A DNA stretch of 64,000 nucleotides from Fen-1273 sp035516035 (GTDB lineage Bacteria > Bacteroidota > Ignavibacteria > UBA10030 > UBA6906). The stretch spans positions 67,724 through 131,723 of the forward strand of contig DATJAS010000103.1 of assembly GCA_035516035.1 (NCBI GenBank), read 5' to 3'. Position numbers and translations under genes: made by a program. Each line of letters opens with the position of its first letter. The stretch's first letter is position 1. Below are positions 8,997-16,771 of this stretch, in pieces. The notes beneath the pieces were generated by a model, which did not search any database, was not told the origin of the DNA, and saw only the letters and a program-made list of their open reading frames with translations.

Positions 8997-10259
8997 TCAG
9001 AACTCCTCCCCCGCTTCCCGGCGGATGTCGGCTCCCAGGGCGTGAAGCTTCTTCTCGATCGCCTCGTACCCCCTGTCGATATGGTAGACGCGGAGCACTT
9101 CCGTCGTCCCCTCGGCGACCAGCCCTGCCAGGATCAGCGAGGCCGACGCCCGGAGGTCCGTGGACATCACCTTCGCGCCCGTGAGCCGCTCGACGCCCCG
9201 GACCACGGCGGCATTTTCCTTCACCTCGATATCGGCCCCCAGCCGCACCAGTTCCGGGACGTGCTTGAACCGGTCGAAATAGATCGAATCCGTCACCACG
9301 GACGTCCCCGGGGCGACCGCCATGAGCGATGTCCACTGCGCCTGCATGTCCGTCGGGAACCCGGGGTAGATCGCCGCGGTGACGTCGACGGGCCGGATCG
9401 TGCCGGGGGCTTCCAGCGACACCGTCCCTCCCTCGCAGCGGATGGTGCACCCGGCGTCCTCGAGCTTCGCAATGACCGCCGAGAGATGCGCGGGATTCAC
9501 GGACGTGAGCGTGACGCTCCCCCCGGTGATCGCCGCGGCGGTCAGGAACGTCCCCGCCTCGATCCGGTCGGGAATCGTCGTACAATCGGCCGGGTGGAGC
9601 GCGTCCACCCCCTCGATCTCCAGCCGGCTGGTCCCGACGCCGTCGATGCGGGCGCCCATCGCGACCAGGAATTCCGCCAGCGCGGTGATCTCCGGCTCGA
9701 TCGCGGCATTTTCGATGAGCGTCGTCCCCCGGGCGAGCGTCGCCGCCATCATGACGTTCCCCGTGGCCCCGACGCTCGAGACATCAAAGTGAATCCGCGC
9801 CCCCTGCAACCGGGCCGCATGCGCGATGATATATCCCCCCTCGAGGTCGACCGCGGCGCCGAGCTTGCGTATCCCCTCGATGTGGAGGTTGACCGGGCGG
9901 GGTCCCCACGCGCATCCGCCGGGCAGGGAGACCTTCGCCTCGCCGAACCGGGCGAGGAGAGGTCCGAGCACGTAGACGGATGCCCGCATTTTCTTGACGT
10001 GCTCGTACGGGGCTTCGTGCTTCTTGATCCCCTTCGTATCGAGCGTGAGCACGCTCCCTTTCAGCTCGATACGCATGCCCATCGAGCGGAGCAGGCTCGA
10101 CATGGTGCCGACGTCGCGGAGCGAGGGGGTATTGGCGAAATGAAATGTGCCCGGCGCGAGCATCGCGGCGGGCATCAGCGCAAGCGTGGCGTTCTTCGCG
10201 CCGCTCACGGCCACCGTCCCCTTCAGCGGCTTCCCTCCGCGGATCACGAACTTGTCCAC
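8997..10259 (-). CDS. murA: UDP-N-acetylglucosamine 1-carboxyvinyltransferase
   Basis: MurA commits UDP-GlcNAc to peptidoglycan by transferring enolpyruvate from PEP. The 420-residue protein has Lys22-Asn23 in SGAKNATLALM and the fosfomycin-reactive Cys116 in LPGGCAWGPRPVN. The Cys means fosfomycin sensitivity would be expected at this target. Later blocks GFPTDMQAQ and DLRASASLILAGLVA are canonical. The start is GTG 10259 with GGAG 4 bases upstream. The gene is located well away from the mur/fts cluster at the end of the window. A divergent BtuF-like gene starts about 100 bases away. Confidence 0.97.
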   Translation of the reverse strand: MDKFVIRGGKPLKGTVAVSGAKNATLALMPAAMLAPGTFHFANTPSLRDVGTMSSLLRSMGMRIELKGSVLTLDTKGIKKHEAPYEHVKKMRASVYVLGPLLARFGEAKVSLPGGCAWGPRPVNLHIEGIRKLGAAVDLEGGYIIAHAARLQGARIHFDVSSVGATGNVMMAATLARGTTLIENAAIEPEITALAEFLVAMGARIDGVGTSRLEIEGVDALHPADCTTIPDRIEAGTFLTAAAITGGSVTLTSVNPAHLSAVIAKLEDAGCTIRCEGGTVSLEAPGTIRPVDVTAAIYPGFPTDMQAQWTSLMAVAPGTSVVTDSIYFDRFKHVPELVRLGADIEVKENAAVVRGVERLTGAKVMSTDLRASASLILAGLVAEGTTEVLRVYHIDRGYEAIEKKLHALGADIRREAGEEF

Positions 10260-10285
10260 CTGGCTCCAGACGTTGTGCGGGAATG

Positions 10286-10314
10286 AATGAGCAGAAAAAG
10301 GGGGGGAAAGTCAA
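10286..10314 (-). promoter_or_regulatory. Weak candidate murA promoter
   Basis: On the minus strand TTGACT (10314-10309) is followed after 17 bases by CTCATT (10291-10286). The -35 is good and the -10 poor. Included because the spacing equals that of the stronger promoters in this window. Confidence 0.3.
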
Positions 10315-10327
10315 TCGCGCCTCCGCC

Positions 10328-10356
10328 TTGCTTCTCGGGCGCACCCCCCCTATATT
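10328..10356 (+). promoter_or_regulatory. Promoter of the BtuF-like/deoxynucleoside kinase unit
   Basis: TTGCTT (10328-10333), 17 bases, TATATT (10351-10356). Only five bases separate the -10 box from the ATG at 10362, so transcription would begin at or next to the A of the start codon. This predicts a leaderless mRNA; no Shine-Dalgarno sequence precedes the ATG. Confidence 0.55.
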
Positions 10357-10361
10357 CCCCC

Positions 10362-11246
10362 ATGCTTCCGCGCAGCATGCCTCTCGCCGCCGCGTTCGCC
10401 CCGGTGCTGTTCATTCACGCAAGCGCTTTCGCCCTGATCACCGTGACCGATGATCTGGGCCGGCGCGTGACGCTCGAGCATCCCGCCGCGCGCATCGTGT
10501 CGCTTGCGCCCAGCATCACCGAGTGCCTCTTCGCGATCGGCGCCGGATCCCGGCTCGCGGGGGTGACGGATTTCTGCAACTACCCGCCGGAGGCGGCCGC
10601 GCGGACGCACGTGGGGGGAATGATCAACCCGAGCCTCGAGGCGATCGTCGCGCTCCGGCCGGACCTGATCGTTCTCAGCATGGAAGGGAACATGCGCGCG
10701 GACTTCGACCGGCTCACGACACTCGGCGCGCCGGTGTTCGTCACGAATCCCCGCACGCTGGACGGTATCTACCTGTCGCTGGAAGAGCTCGGGACGCTCG
10801 CGGGAACGGCGGACAGCGCGCGGGCGCTCGTCCGGAAGCTCCGCGCCCGCGAGAGCGCGGCCCGGGACGCCGTGAAGGGAATGCCCCCCGTGCGTGTTAT
10901 TGCGATCGTGTCGCTCTCCCCCCTCATATGCGTGGGGGCGCATACGTTCATCGACGAGCTGCTCACCGCGGCAGGAGGCACAAACATCGCACGGAGGGGG
11001 AGCGGCACATACCCCGCATACAGCCGGGAACAGGTGATCGCCGACGACCCGGAGGCGATCATCGTGATGTCGGATGCACTTGCCGCAGGAGCATCGCTGG
11101 AAAAGGTGTTTCCGGAGTGGGCCTCCCTCGCCGCCCTGAAACAGCACCGGGTCTTCCGGCTGGACGGGGACATGCTCGCGCGCCCGGGACCCCGGGCGAT
11201 CGACGCACTGGAACTGCTCGTTCACTATCTCCACTCGCCGCAATGA
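10362..11246 (+). CDS. Periplasmic metal-chelate/cobalamin-binding protein (BtuF-like)
   Basis: Helical-backbone substrate-binding protein (Peripla_BP_2 type) of 294 residues, as used by ABC importers for vitamin B12 or siderophores. A signal peptide is evident (AAAFAPVLFIHASAFA). The mature start carries VTDDLGRRVTL, followed by RIVSLAPSITE and the typical block GVTDFCNYPPEA near residue 80. These are characteristic of BtuF-type proteins. I chose ATG 10362 (MLPRSMPL); ATG 10377 is also possible, while the longer frame upstream is unlikely because it would lie before the promoter. No permease or ATPase gene is adjacent, so the partner transporter must be elsewhere. The stop overlaps the start of the kinase gene (ATGA). 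Confidence 0.85.
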   Translation: MLPRSMPLAAAFAPVLFIHASAFALITVTDDLGRRVTLEHPAARIVSLAPSITECLFAIGAGSRLAGVTDFCNYPPEAAARTHVGGMINPSLEAIVALRPDLIVLSMEGNMRADFDRLTTLGAPVFVTNPRTLDGIYLSLEELGTLAGTADSARALVRKLRARESAARDAVKGMPPVRVIAIVSLSPLICVGAHTFIDELLTAAGGTNIARRGSGTYPAYSREQVIADDPEAIIVMSDALAAGASLEKVFPEWASLAALKQHRVFRLDGDMLARPGPRAIDALELLVHYLHSPQ

Positions 11247-11944
11247 CACCAGCAGCCCGCACACGCAGAGCCCGGCGCGCCGCCGGGCGGCGCCGGAAGA
11301 CATTTATCGCGGTCGCCGGCAACATCGGTTCGGGGAAATCCTCGCTCACGGGAATACTCAGCACGCATTTCGGGTGGACCCCGTATTTCGAGTCGGTCGA
11401 GGACAATCCGTACCTTGCGGATTTCTACGCCGACATGAAGCGGTGGTCGTTCAACCTGCAGGTCTACTTTCTCTCAAACCGGTTCAGGAGCCACAAGGCC
11501 ATCACCGAGGGTCCCTCTTCCGTCATCCTGGACAGGGCGATCTACGAGGACGCGGAGATCTTCGCGCGCAACCTCTACGAGATCGGGAACATGGAGAAGC
11601 GGGACTACGAGAACTACGTCGCACTCTACGAGGTGATGACCGAGTACCTGAGGCCCCCCGACCTCCTCATCTACCTGCGCGCCGGCGTCGACACGCTCGT
11701 GCGGCAGATCGCGCTCAGGGGGAGGGACTTCGAGCAGTCGATCCGGAGAGAATACCTTGAGCAACTCAACCGCCACTACGAGTCGTGGATCGCCCGCTAC
11801 ACGAAGGGGCCGCTCCTGGTGATCGAGTCCGATGGCGTGGATTTCGTGAAGAAGGAGGAGGACCTGCACAACGTGGTGGGTCTGATCGCGAAGAAGCTCG
11901 CTCTTCCCGCCGGGAAGCTCCCCGTCAGACGAAAAACATCCTGA
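11243..11944 (+). CDS. Deoxynucleoside kinase (dGK/dCK/TK2 family)
   Basis: Salvage kinase of 233 residues that phosphorylates deoxynucleosides to monophosphates. The P-loop GNIGSGKSS lies near residue 27, the DRAIYED block (DRS-like motif) near residue 90 and the Arg-rich lid RQIALRGRDFE near residue 155. An N-terminal run of about 20 Arg/Ala-rich residues precedes the P-loop and may reflect an internal true start, but ATG 11243 overlaps the upstream stop in the ATGA arrangement common in this genome. Deoxynucleoside kinases of this type are frequent in the Bacteroidota/Ignavibacteriota group. It ends 20 bases inside the opposing TauE/SafE gene (tail-to-tail overlap 11925-11944). Confidence 0.88.
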   Translation: MTPAARTRRARRAAGRRRKTFIAVAGNIGSGKSSLTGILSTHFGWTPYFESVEDNPYLADFYADMKRWSFNLQVYFLSNRFRSHKAITEGPSSVILDRAIYEDAEIFARNLYEIGNMEKRDYENYVALYEVMTEYLRPPDLLIYLRAGVDTLVRQIALRGRDFEQSIRREYLEQLNRHYESWIARYTKGPLLVIESDGVDFVKKEEDLHNVVGLIAKKLALPAGKLPVRRKTS

Positions 11945-12731
11945 GCATGACGACCAGGAGCGCCACGGCATAGGGGGCGCGGAGCGCGGTCCTGTCCGCC
12001 TTCTCCGCGAGCCGGTCCCCGGCGAGCGCCCCGGGAACGGCGCCCAGGGCGAGCGCGCCGGCACACGGCCAATCCACGAACCCGTGCATCCCGGGAGGGA
12101 GAAACTCGCTCGACCATCCCCAGAGGACGTACGCGGCCGCCCCCGCGGCGGCGCAGGCGAGCGAGGCCGCATGCGCCGTGCCCGTCGCCTTCCTGAGCGG
12201 AATCCGGAGGTATGAATAGAGGAGGGGGACGGAGACCACCGTCCCGCCCGTGCCGGATACCGACGACAGGCCGCCTGCGATGAGTCCCGCGGGAATGAGT
12301 TTTGCCGCCGCGGCCGGTTGTTCCGGGCTCTTCCCGGATTTCCGTTTCCCGGCAAAGAGCCTCACCGCCGCCGCCAGGAGCAGGAGGCCGAAGATCTTCC
12401 TGAGCGTCGTCCCCTCGAGCCCGCAGGCGATTGCCCCCGCCGCCAGCGCCGCTGCTGCCCCGGCGATAGCGAGCAAGGCCGCGTCGCGCCGCATCACCTG
12501 GCCTCTCCCCCCGGCCGCACATGCAAGCGCGAGACCCATCGCGGCCGTCGCCGCGAGGCTCGTCCCCATCGCCACGTGCGTCGCGACGAGCGACGAGACG
12601 TTCCACGCGTGGAGCGCGGCGAGCATGACGGGGACAATCACGATCCCGTCGCCGATCGCGAAGACCCCCGAGAGGAACCCCGCCGCGGCCCCGGCAACGA
12701 CGAGCAGCGCTGCTCCGGGGACGTCCATCAT
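11925..12731 (-). CDS. TauE/SafE (TSUP) family permease
   Basis: Integral membrane protein of 268 residues with seven or eight hydrophobic helices. The two family repeats are visible: an N-terminal AGFLSGVFAIGDGIVIVP and a C-terminal half starting IAGGLSSVSGTGGTVVSVP, each with the Gly-rich G(I/V)GG(G/T) type turn. TSUP proteins export sulfite, sulfoacetate or related organosulfur anions, but the substrate here is unknown and no sulfur genes are adjacent. The start ATG overlaps the stop of the Ctp protease gene (ATGA), so the two are coupled. Confidence 0.85.
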   Translation of the reverse strand: MMDVPGAALLVVAGAAAGFLSGVFAIGDGIVIVPVMLAALHAWNVSSLVATHVAMGTSLAATAAMGLALACAAGGRGQVMRRDAALLAIAGAAAALAAGAIACGLEGTTLRKIFGLLLLAAAVRLFAGKRKSGKSPEQPAAAAKLIPAGLIAGGLSSVSGTGGTVVSVPLLYSYLRIPLRKATGTAHAASLACAAAGAAAYVLWGWSSEFLPPGMHGFVDWPCAGALALGAVPGALAGDRLAEKADRTALRAPYAVALLVVMLRMFFV

Positions 12732-14395
12732 TTCGTGAGCTTTCTCTCGTACTCGCGGCGGTCCTTCAGGAGCCCTTCCGCGACGCGGAGCTGGCGGTCG
12801 TCGCGCAGCGACGCCTCGATCCGTCCCCGGTCGCCGTGCAGCCGGGCGCGGAGCTCGATCGTGAGCTCATCGGCGATGTGGTCCCTGTAGCGGTCGAACC
12901 CGCGCAGCTTCTCCTTCTGCAGCGAGAGCTCGAGCCGGTCGAGCGTCTCCAGCACGTCGTGCCCGTAGTGGGAGCGCTCGGCCACCGTGCGCAGGTCGCC
13001 GATCTTCCCTTCCATGTCCTCCTGGTAGTCGAACTTCTCCTTCTCCAGGAACGACCGGAACTCCGCCAGGATCGCGCCGTCGGCACTGTCGACGTCGACC
13101 CCCCTGTGATCGGCGACGTACGTGTTGGCAAACTTGAACAGCAGCGCCCTCCGCTCGAGCTCGCGCACCATGGGCCCCTCGTCCTCTTCCGTGGCCACCG
13201 AGTCAGGCGCGATCCCGCCGTACTCATAGACTTTCCGCCCGTGGAGCGTGTGGAACTCCCGGCGGAGGCTGTCGGGGACGGTCACGAAGACGCCGTTCTT
13301 GTCCCGGTGCTGGTAGTCGATCTCCTGTATGCTCCGCCCGCTCGGGATGTAGTAGCGGGCCGTCGTGATCTTGAGCTGCGCGCCGAAATCGAGCGGCAGT
13401 ATCGTCTGCACGAGCCCCTTGCCGAACGTGCGGGTCCCGACGATCAGTCCCCTGTCCAGGTCCTGCAGCGCCCCCGCGACGATCTCGCTCGCGCTTGCGC
13501 TCCCCCTGTCGGTGAGGACCACCAGGGGCGTCGCGGGCAGCAGGGGCTCCTCGGCACTCTGGTACGTCTTGTCCGCCTCCGGCTTCCGCCCCTTCGTGGT
13601 GACAATCGTGCTCCCCCGCGGGACGAACTTGCTCACCACGTCCACCGCCGCGTCCAGGAGCCCGCCGGGGTTCCCCCGGAGGTCCAGCACGACACCCTTG
13701 AGATCCCCCTCGATCTTCAGCTCCTTGATCGCCTGGCGCACCTCCTCCCCCGCCTTCCGGGAGAACCGCTCCAGGCGGATGTAGCCGATCCCGTTGTGGA
13801 GATAGCCGGAGTACGTGACGTTCTTGACCTGGATCTCCTCCCGGACGAGCGTGAACTCGAGCGGCGCCTTCACCCCTTCGCGCCCGATCATCACCTTGAC
13901 CTCCGTTCCCGGCTCGCCGCGCGTCAGGCCTCGCACCTCGTCGGGTTTCTTCCCATTGACGGCGACGCCTCCCACTTCGATCAGGCGGTCGCCGGGCACG
14001 ATGCCGGCCCGCGCGGCCGAGTAGCCGTCCATCACCGTGATGATCTTCAGCGCGCCGTCCCGCACACCGATGGTGACCCCGATCCCGCCGTACTTCCCGG
14101 TGGTGAGCAGGTCGACCTCGTCCCCTTCCTCCCTGTCGATGTAGACTGTGTACGGATCGAGCGTGCCGAGCATGCCGTCGATCCCCGCCTGCATGAACTT
14201 CTCCGGGTCTATTTCATCGACATAATTGACGGTGATTTCCCGGTACACCCTCCCGAAGACGTCGATCCCCTTGTTAATCTTGAGGTAGAGATCCGTATCC
14301 GGCAGCACGACGAATCCCGCCCCCGCCGCCAGTACCCCCGCCGCCGCAATCACGACCCACGTTCTCCAGACCCTGCGCCGCCCCGTCTCGCCCAT
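12728..14395 (-). CDS. C-terminal processing protease, S41 family (Ctp/Prc)
   Basis: Exported serine protease of about 555 residues. An N-terminal hydrophobic anchor (WVVIAAAGVLAAGAGFVV) is followed by a PDZ domain (GGIGVTIG to VNGKKPDEV) and the S41 catalytic domain. That domain has the Ser in DRGSASASEIVAGAL and the Lys in FGKGLVQ, the Ser/Lys dyad of CtpA/Prc. A charged helical C-terminal extension of about 150 residues follows. Such proteases trim or degrade periplasmic substrates from free C-termini. GTG 14404 is the first possible start, but AAGGAG would then be only 2 bases away; ATG 14395 is preferred. tmk ends 19 bases upstream and shares the promoter. Confidence 0.93.
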   Translation of the reverse strand: MGETGRRRVWRTWVVIAAAGVLAAGAGFVVLPDTDLYLKINKGIDVFGRVYREITVNYVDEIDPEKFMQAGIDGMLGTLDPYTVYIDREEGDEVDLLTTGKYGGIGVTIGVRDGALKIITVMDGYSAARAGIVPGDRLIEVGGVAVNGKKPDEVRGLTRGEPGTEVKVMIGREGVKAPLEFTLVREEIQVKNVTYSGYLHNGIGYIRLERFSRKAGEEVRQAIKELKIEGDLKGVVLDLRGNPGGLLDAAVDVVSKFVPRGSTIVTTKGRKPEADKTYQSAEEPLLPATPLVVLTDRGSASASEIVAGALQDLDRGLIVGTRTFGKGLVQTILPLDFGAQLKITTARYYIPSGRSIQEIDYQHRDKNGVFVTVPDSLRREFHTLHGRKVYEYGGIAPDSVATEEDEGPMVRELERRALLFKFANTYVADHRGVDVDSADGAILAEFRSFLEKEKFDYQEDMEGKIGDLRTVAERSHYGHDVLETLDRLELSLQKEKLRGFDRYRDHIADELTIELRARLHGDRGRIEASLRDDRQLRVAEGLLKDRREYERKLTK

Positions 14396-14414
14396 CGCGT
14401 TCACCGCTCCTTGG

Positions 14415-15041
14415 TTAATGTAGTTGCTCCTGTCGCTCCCCGACCGCGCGAAGGATATCCGCCGCGACCAGATCGATACTCCTCATGCCGTCAAACACGC
14501 GCACGCGCTCCGGGTGCTCCCGGGCAATCGCCAGGTAGCCCTCCCGGACGCGTTCGAAGAATTCCCTGCCGCCCCCCTCCATACGGTCTCCCTCGGCACC
14601 GGCGGTGCGCTTGCGCCGAAGCACCTCGTCCACGGTGATGTCGACCAGGATCGTCAGGTCGGGCACGGTGCCGGCGGAGGCAATTTCATTGATCGTCGCG
14701 ATCGCGCCGATCGCCAGCCCGCGACCGTAGCCCTGGTAGGCCGTCGTCGAATCGTAAAACCTGTCGCACACGACGGTTTCCCCCCGCGCAAGCGCGGGGG
14801 CAATCACCTCGCGCACGAGCTGCGCGCGGCTCGCCGAAAAGAGGAACAGCTCCGCGAGGTCGGACAGCCCGAGCGTGCGCCTGTCCAGAAGTAACTCGCG
14901 GAGCCGTTCGGAAATCACCGTTCCCCCCGGTTCGCGGATGAACCGGACCGCCGCGGAGCCCCCCGCGCGAAGCGCTTCCACCAGGATCTGCGCCTGCGTC
15001 GTCTTGCCGCTCGCGTCGAGTCCTTCGAATGTGAGGAACAT
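14415..15041 (-). CDS. tmk: Thymidylate kinase
   Basis: dTMP kinase of 208 residues, making dTDP for DNA synthesis. The P-loop FEGLDASGKTTQ, the DRY-type block VVCDRFYDSTTAYQGYGRG, and the lid region around KRTAGAEGDRMEGGG are canonical. The RxxxG content of the lid, with the P-loop Ala, fits neither textbook class neatly. The start codon ATG at 15041 lies only 5 bases from a -10 box, so this message is probably leaderless; no Shine-Dalgarno sequence is present. Confidence 0.96.
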   Translation of the reverse strand: MFLTFEGLDASGKTTQAQILVEALRAGGSAAVRFIREPGGTVISERLRELLLDRRTLGLSDLAELFLFSASRAQLVREVIAPALARGETVVCDRFYDSTTAYQGYGRGLAIGAIATINEIASAGTVPDLTILVDITVDEVLRRKRTAGAEGDRMEGGGREFFERVREGYLAIAREHPERVRVFDGMRSIDLVAADILRAVGERQEQLH

Positions 15042-15046
15042 GGATC

Positions 15047-15075
15047 AACATAGCGATTTCTGCGAGTCGAATCAA
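15047..15075 (-). promoter_or_regulatory. tmk promoter
   Basis: Minus strand TTGATT (15075-15070), 17 bases, TATGTT (15052-15047), then five bases to the tmk ATG. Same architecture as the BtuF-like, rlmN and DUF4159 promoters. It should drive tmk, the Ctp protease and the TauE/SafE gene. Confidence 0.55.
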
Positions 15076-15077
15076 CC

Positions 15078-15108
15078 GGGAGATCGCTTCGCTCCGCTCG
15101 CAATGACA
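15078..15108 (+). repeat. REP-like GC-rich interspersed element
   Basis: The stretch contains GATCGCTTCGCTCCGCTCGC followed by AATGACA. I recall closely related short sequences (GCTTCGCTCCGCTCGCAATGAC) scattered between genes in many environmental bacterial genomes. The CGCTTCGCTCCGCTCGC core repeats CGCT and can fold weakly; AGCGATTTC (15052-15060) and GAGATCGCT (15080-15088) also pair with one G-U, giving a 9-bp stem. It occupies the 127-base gap between tmk and the ECF sigma gene. Only one copy is visible in this window. Confidence 0.45.
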
Positions 15109-15130
15109 GCCCGGTCACGGCGGCCGCGGG

Positions 15131-15159
15131 TTGATAGTCTGCCTCCTTTTCAGTAGTTT
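15131..15159 (+). promoter_or_regulatory. Candidate promoter of the ECF sigma/toast-rack unit
   Basis: TTGATA (15131-15136), 17 bases, TAGTTT (15154-15159), nine bases before the ATG at 15169. Good -35, moderate -10. A leaderless or near-leaderless transcript is implied, since no Shine-Dalgarno sequence precedes the ATG. Confidence 0.42.
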
Positions 15160-15168
15160 CCCCACTGC

Positions 15169-15819
15169 ATGTCGACACCTGAGCGGCCACATAAGCCCGC
15201 CCGCACCCGCCCGTCCCCCCGCACAGCGCAGCGCAAGCTCGACTCCCGCTCCGAGGATTCCGCGATCATTGCCGATGCGCTCGCCGGCAGCGACGCCGCG
15301 TACCGGCGCCTGATGGAGAAGTACCACGACGCGATATTCAATTTCATTTACCGGATGGTGCGCGACAGGGAGCAGGTGGAGGACCTGACGCAGGAGGCGT
15401 TCATCAAGGCGTTCGGGTCACTCAAGAGCTTCAACGAAGAGTTCGCCTTTTCGACCTGGCTGTACAAAATCGCCACGAACAACTGCATCGACTACATCCG
15501 GAAGAAGAAGCTCCAGATGTTCTCGATCGACAAGCCCATCGAGTCGAAGGACAGCGATTTCACGTTCGAGCTGCCGGACGATTCCTACGAGGCGGACAGG
15601 GAGCTGATCAGCGACCAGAGGGCAGTCATGCTCAACCGGGCGATCGATCAGCTCCCGGAGAAATACCGGCTGGTGATCCGGCTCAGGCACGTCGAGGAGC
15701 GGAGCTACGAGGAAATCGCCAAAATGCTCCGGCTCCCGATCGGGACAGTGAAGGCGCACATCTTCAGGGCACGGGAGCTGCTCTACAAGCAGCTCAGGGG
15801 GAAGATCCGGCACTATTAG
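15169..15819 (+). CDS. RNA polymerase sigma factor, sigma-70 family (ECF)
   Basis: Alternative sigma factor of 216 residues with region 2 (YHDAIFNFIYRMVRDREQVEDLTQEAFIKAF, residues about 50-85) and region 4 (PEKYRLVIRLRHVEERSYEEIAKMLRLPIGTVKAHIFRAREL, about 160-205). An Arg/Pro-rich N-terminal tail of about 30 residues precedes region 2. No anti-sigma gene follows; the next gene encodes an exported toast-rack-like protein. The trigger is not evident. It is distinct from the second ECF factor at 49.6-50.2 kb, which has its own zinc anti-sigma gene. Confidence 0.9.
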   Translation: MSTPERPHKPARTRPSPRTAQRKLDSRSEDSAIIADALAGSDAAYRRLMEKYHDAIFNFIYRMVRDREQVEDLTQEAFIKAFGSLKSFNEEFAFSTWLYKIATNNCIDYIRKKKLQMFSIDKPIESKDSDFTFELPDDSYEADRELISDQRAVMLNRAIDQLPEKYRLVIRLRHVEERSYEEIAKMLRLPIGTVKAHIFRARELLYKQLRGKIRHY

Positions 15820-15879
15820 AGAGGCCCCGAAACTCCCGGGGTGCGACTGCGTACACTCCCGTAGGGGGGAGGATCCCGC

Positions 15880-16767
15880 ATGAACCGACGAACGACAGTC
15901 CTGGCACCCGTCGCACTGGCCGCCGCGCTCTGGAGCGCCTCAGGCGCTCCCCTGCCGCCGCAGGACACGGCCGAAACGCGCGAGATCGGCCGCACGACCG
16001 AAAAAGAGCTGAAGGTGACGCTCACATCCTCATTCGGCTCGCTCAGCATTTCCCGGGGGACGCCCGAAAAGATGGTGATCATCACAAGCGCCCCGCGGCA
16101 CCACGAGGAGCCGGCCGTCGGCGTGGACTATGCCATACGGAACCGCATCGGCTACATGGACCTCTCGCTCGGCGAGGGAAGCCGCGACAGAAACGGCCGC
16201 AGGGGGTTCCACCTTGCGGGCCTCGAAGGGGGGAAGTGGTACCTGAAGTTCAGCGACGCGGTGCCGATCTCGTTCGACCTCGAGCTGGGCGTGGGCAAGG
16301 GAGATTTCGACCTGTCGGGGCTCCAGGTGAAGGATTTCAACCTCTCGACGGGGGCGAGCGACGTCACGCTCGGGTTCGACGAGCCCAACCGCGGCTCGAT
16401 CGACAACCTGAGCATCGAGTCGGGCGTGAGCAAGTTCGACGGCCGCAACCTCTGCAACGCCAACTTCAAGCGATTTCACTTCCAGGGGGGCGTCGGCGCG
16501 TACACGCTTGACTTCGGCGGCCCGCTCTCCTCGGAAGTGGACGTGGACATCGAGGTGGGACTCGGGGTGATGACGGTGTACCTCCCGCGCGAGGTGGGAG
16601 CGCGGGTCATCTATGACAAGACCTGGGCGTCGAAGGTCGATACGCCGGAGGATTTTTCCGCGACCGCGGAGAACACGTACACGAGCGGCAACTATTACTC
16701 CGCCGCCGGGAAGATGAACATCCGGATCGACTCGGGGCTCGGGAGCGTGCGCATCCGCCGCCGGTAG
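15880..16767 (+). CDS. Exported beta-rich protein, toast-rack/DUF2154-like
   Basis: 295-residue protein with a signal peptide (VLAPVALAAALWSASG) and an otherwise beta-rich, Gly/Asp-rich sequence. The pattern of repeated short strands (FDLELGVGKGDFDLSGL, FNLSTGASDVTLGF, LSIESGVSKFDGRNL, VDIEVGLGVMTVYLP) resembles the toast-rack (DUF2154) and related LiaF C-terminal beta-helix domains. It ends with VRIRRR. A strong GGGGGAGG ribosome binding site lies 8 bases before the ATG. It follows the ECF sigma gene by 60 bases on the same strand, so it may be controlled with it. It meets the CHAT gene tail to tail (4-base gap). Function unknown; sensing of envelope stress is a guess. Confidence 0.7.
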   Translation: MNRRTTVLAPVALAAALWSASGAPLPPQDTAETREIGRTTEKELKVTLTSSFGSLSISRGTPEKMVIITSAPRHHEEPAVGVDYAIRNRIGYMDLSLGEGSRDRNGRRGFHLAGLEGGKWYLKFSDAVPISFDLELGVGKGDFDLSGLQVKDFNLSTGASDVTLGFDEPNRGSIDNLSIESGVSKFDGRNLCNANFKRFHFQGGVGAYTLDFGGPLSSEVDVDIEVGLGVMTVYLPREVGARVIYDKTWASKVDTPEDFSATAENTYTSGNYYSAAGKMNIRIDSGLGSVRIRRR

Positions 16768-16771
16768 CGCG

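Noticed and set aside
43..9045. Very long open frames on the strand opposite to the real genes here (for example antisense to the ABC-F ATPase, the phosphohexomutase/enolase pair and the membrane peptidase-like gene)
   Set aside because: They arise from high GC at third codon positions, have Arg/His/Pro/Val-rich composition without motifs and are fully antisense to well-supported genes.
10523..11242. In-frame upstream extension of the deoxynucleoside kinase gene
   Set aside because: It overlaps the BtuF-like gene in another frame; the kinase starts with ATGA coupling at 11243 and the extension lacks family similarity.
12836..14638. Long plus-strand frame across the Ctp protease
   Set aside because: Antisense to a complete, motif-bearing S41 protease; composition is that of a mirror frame.
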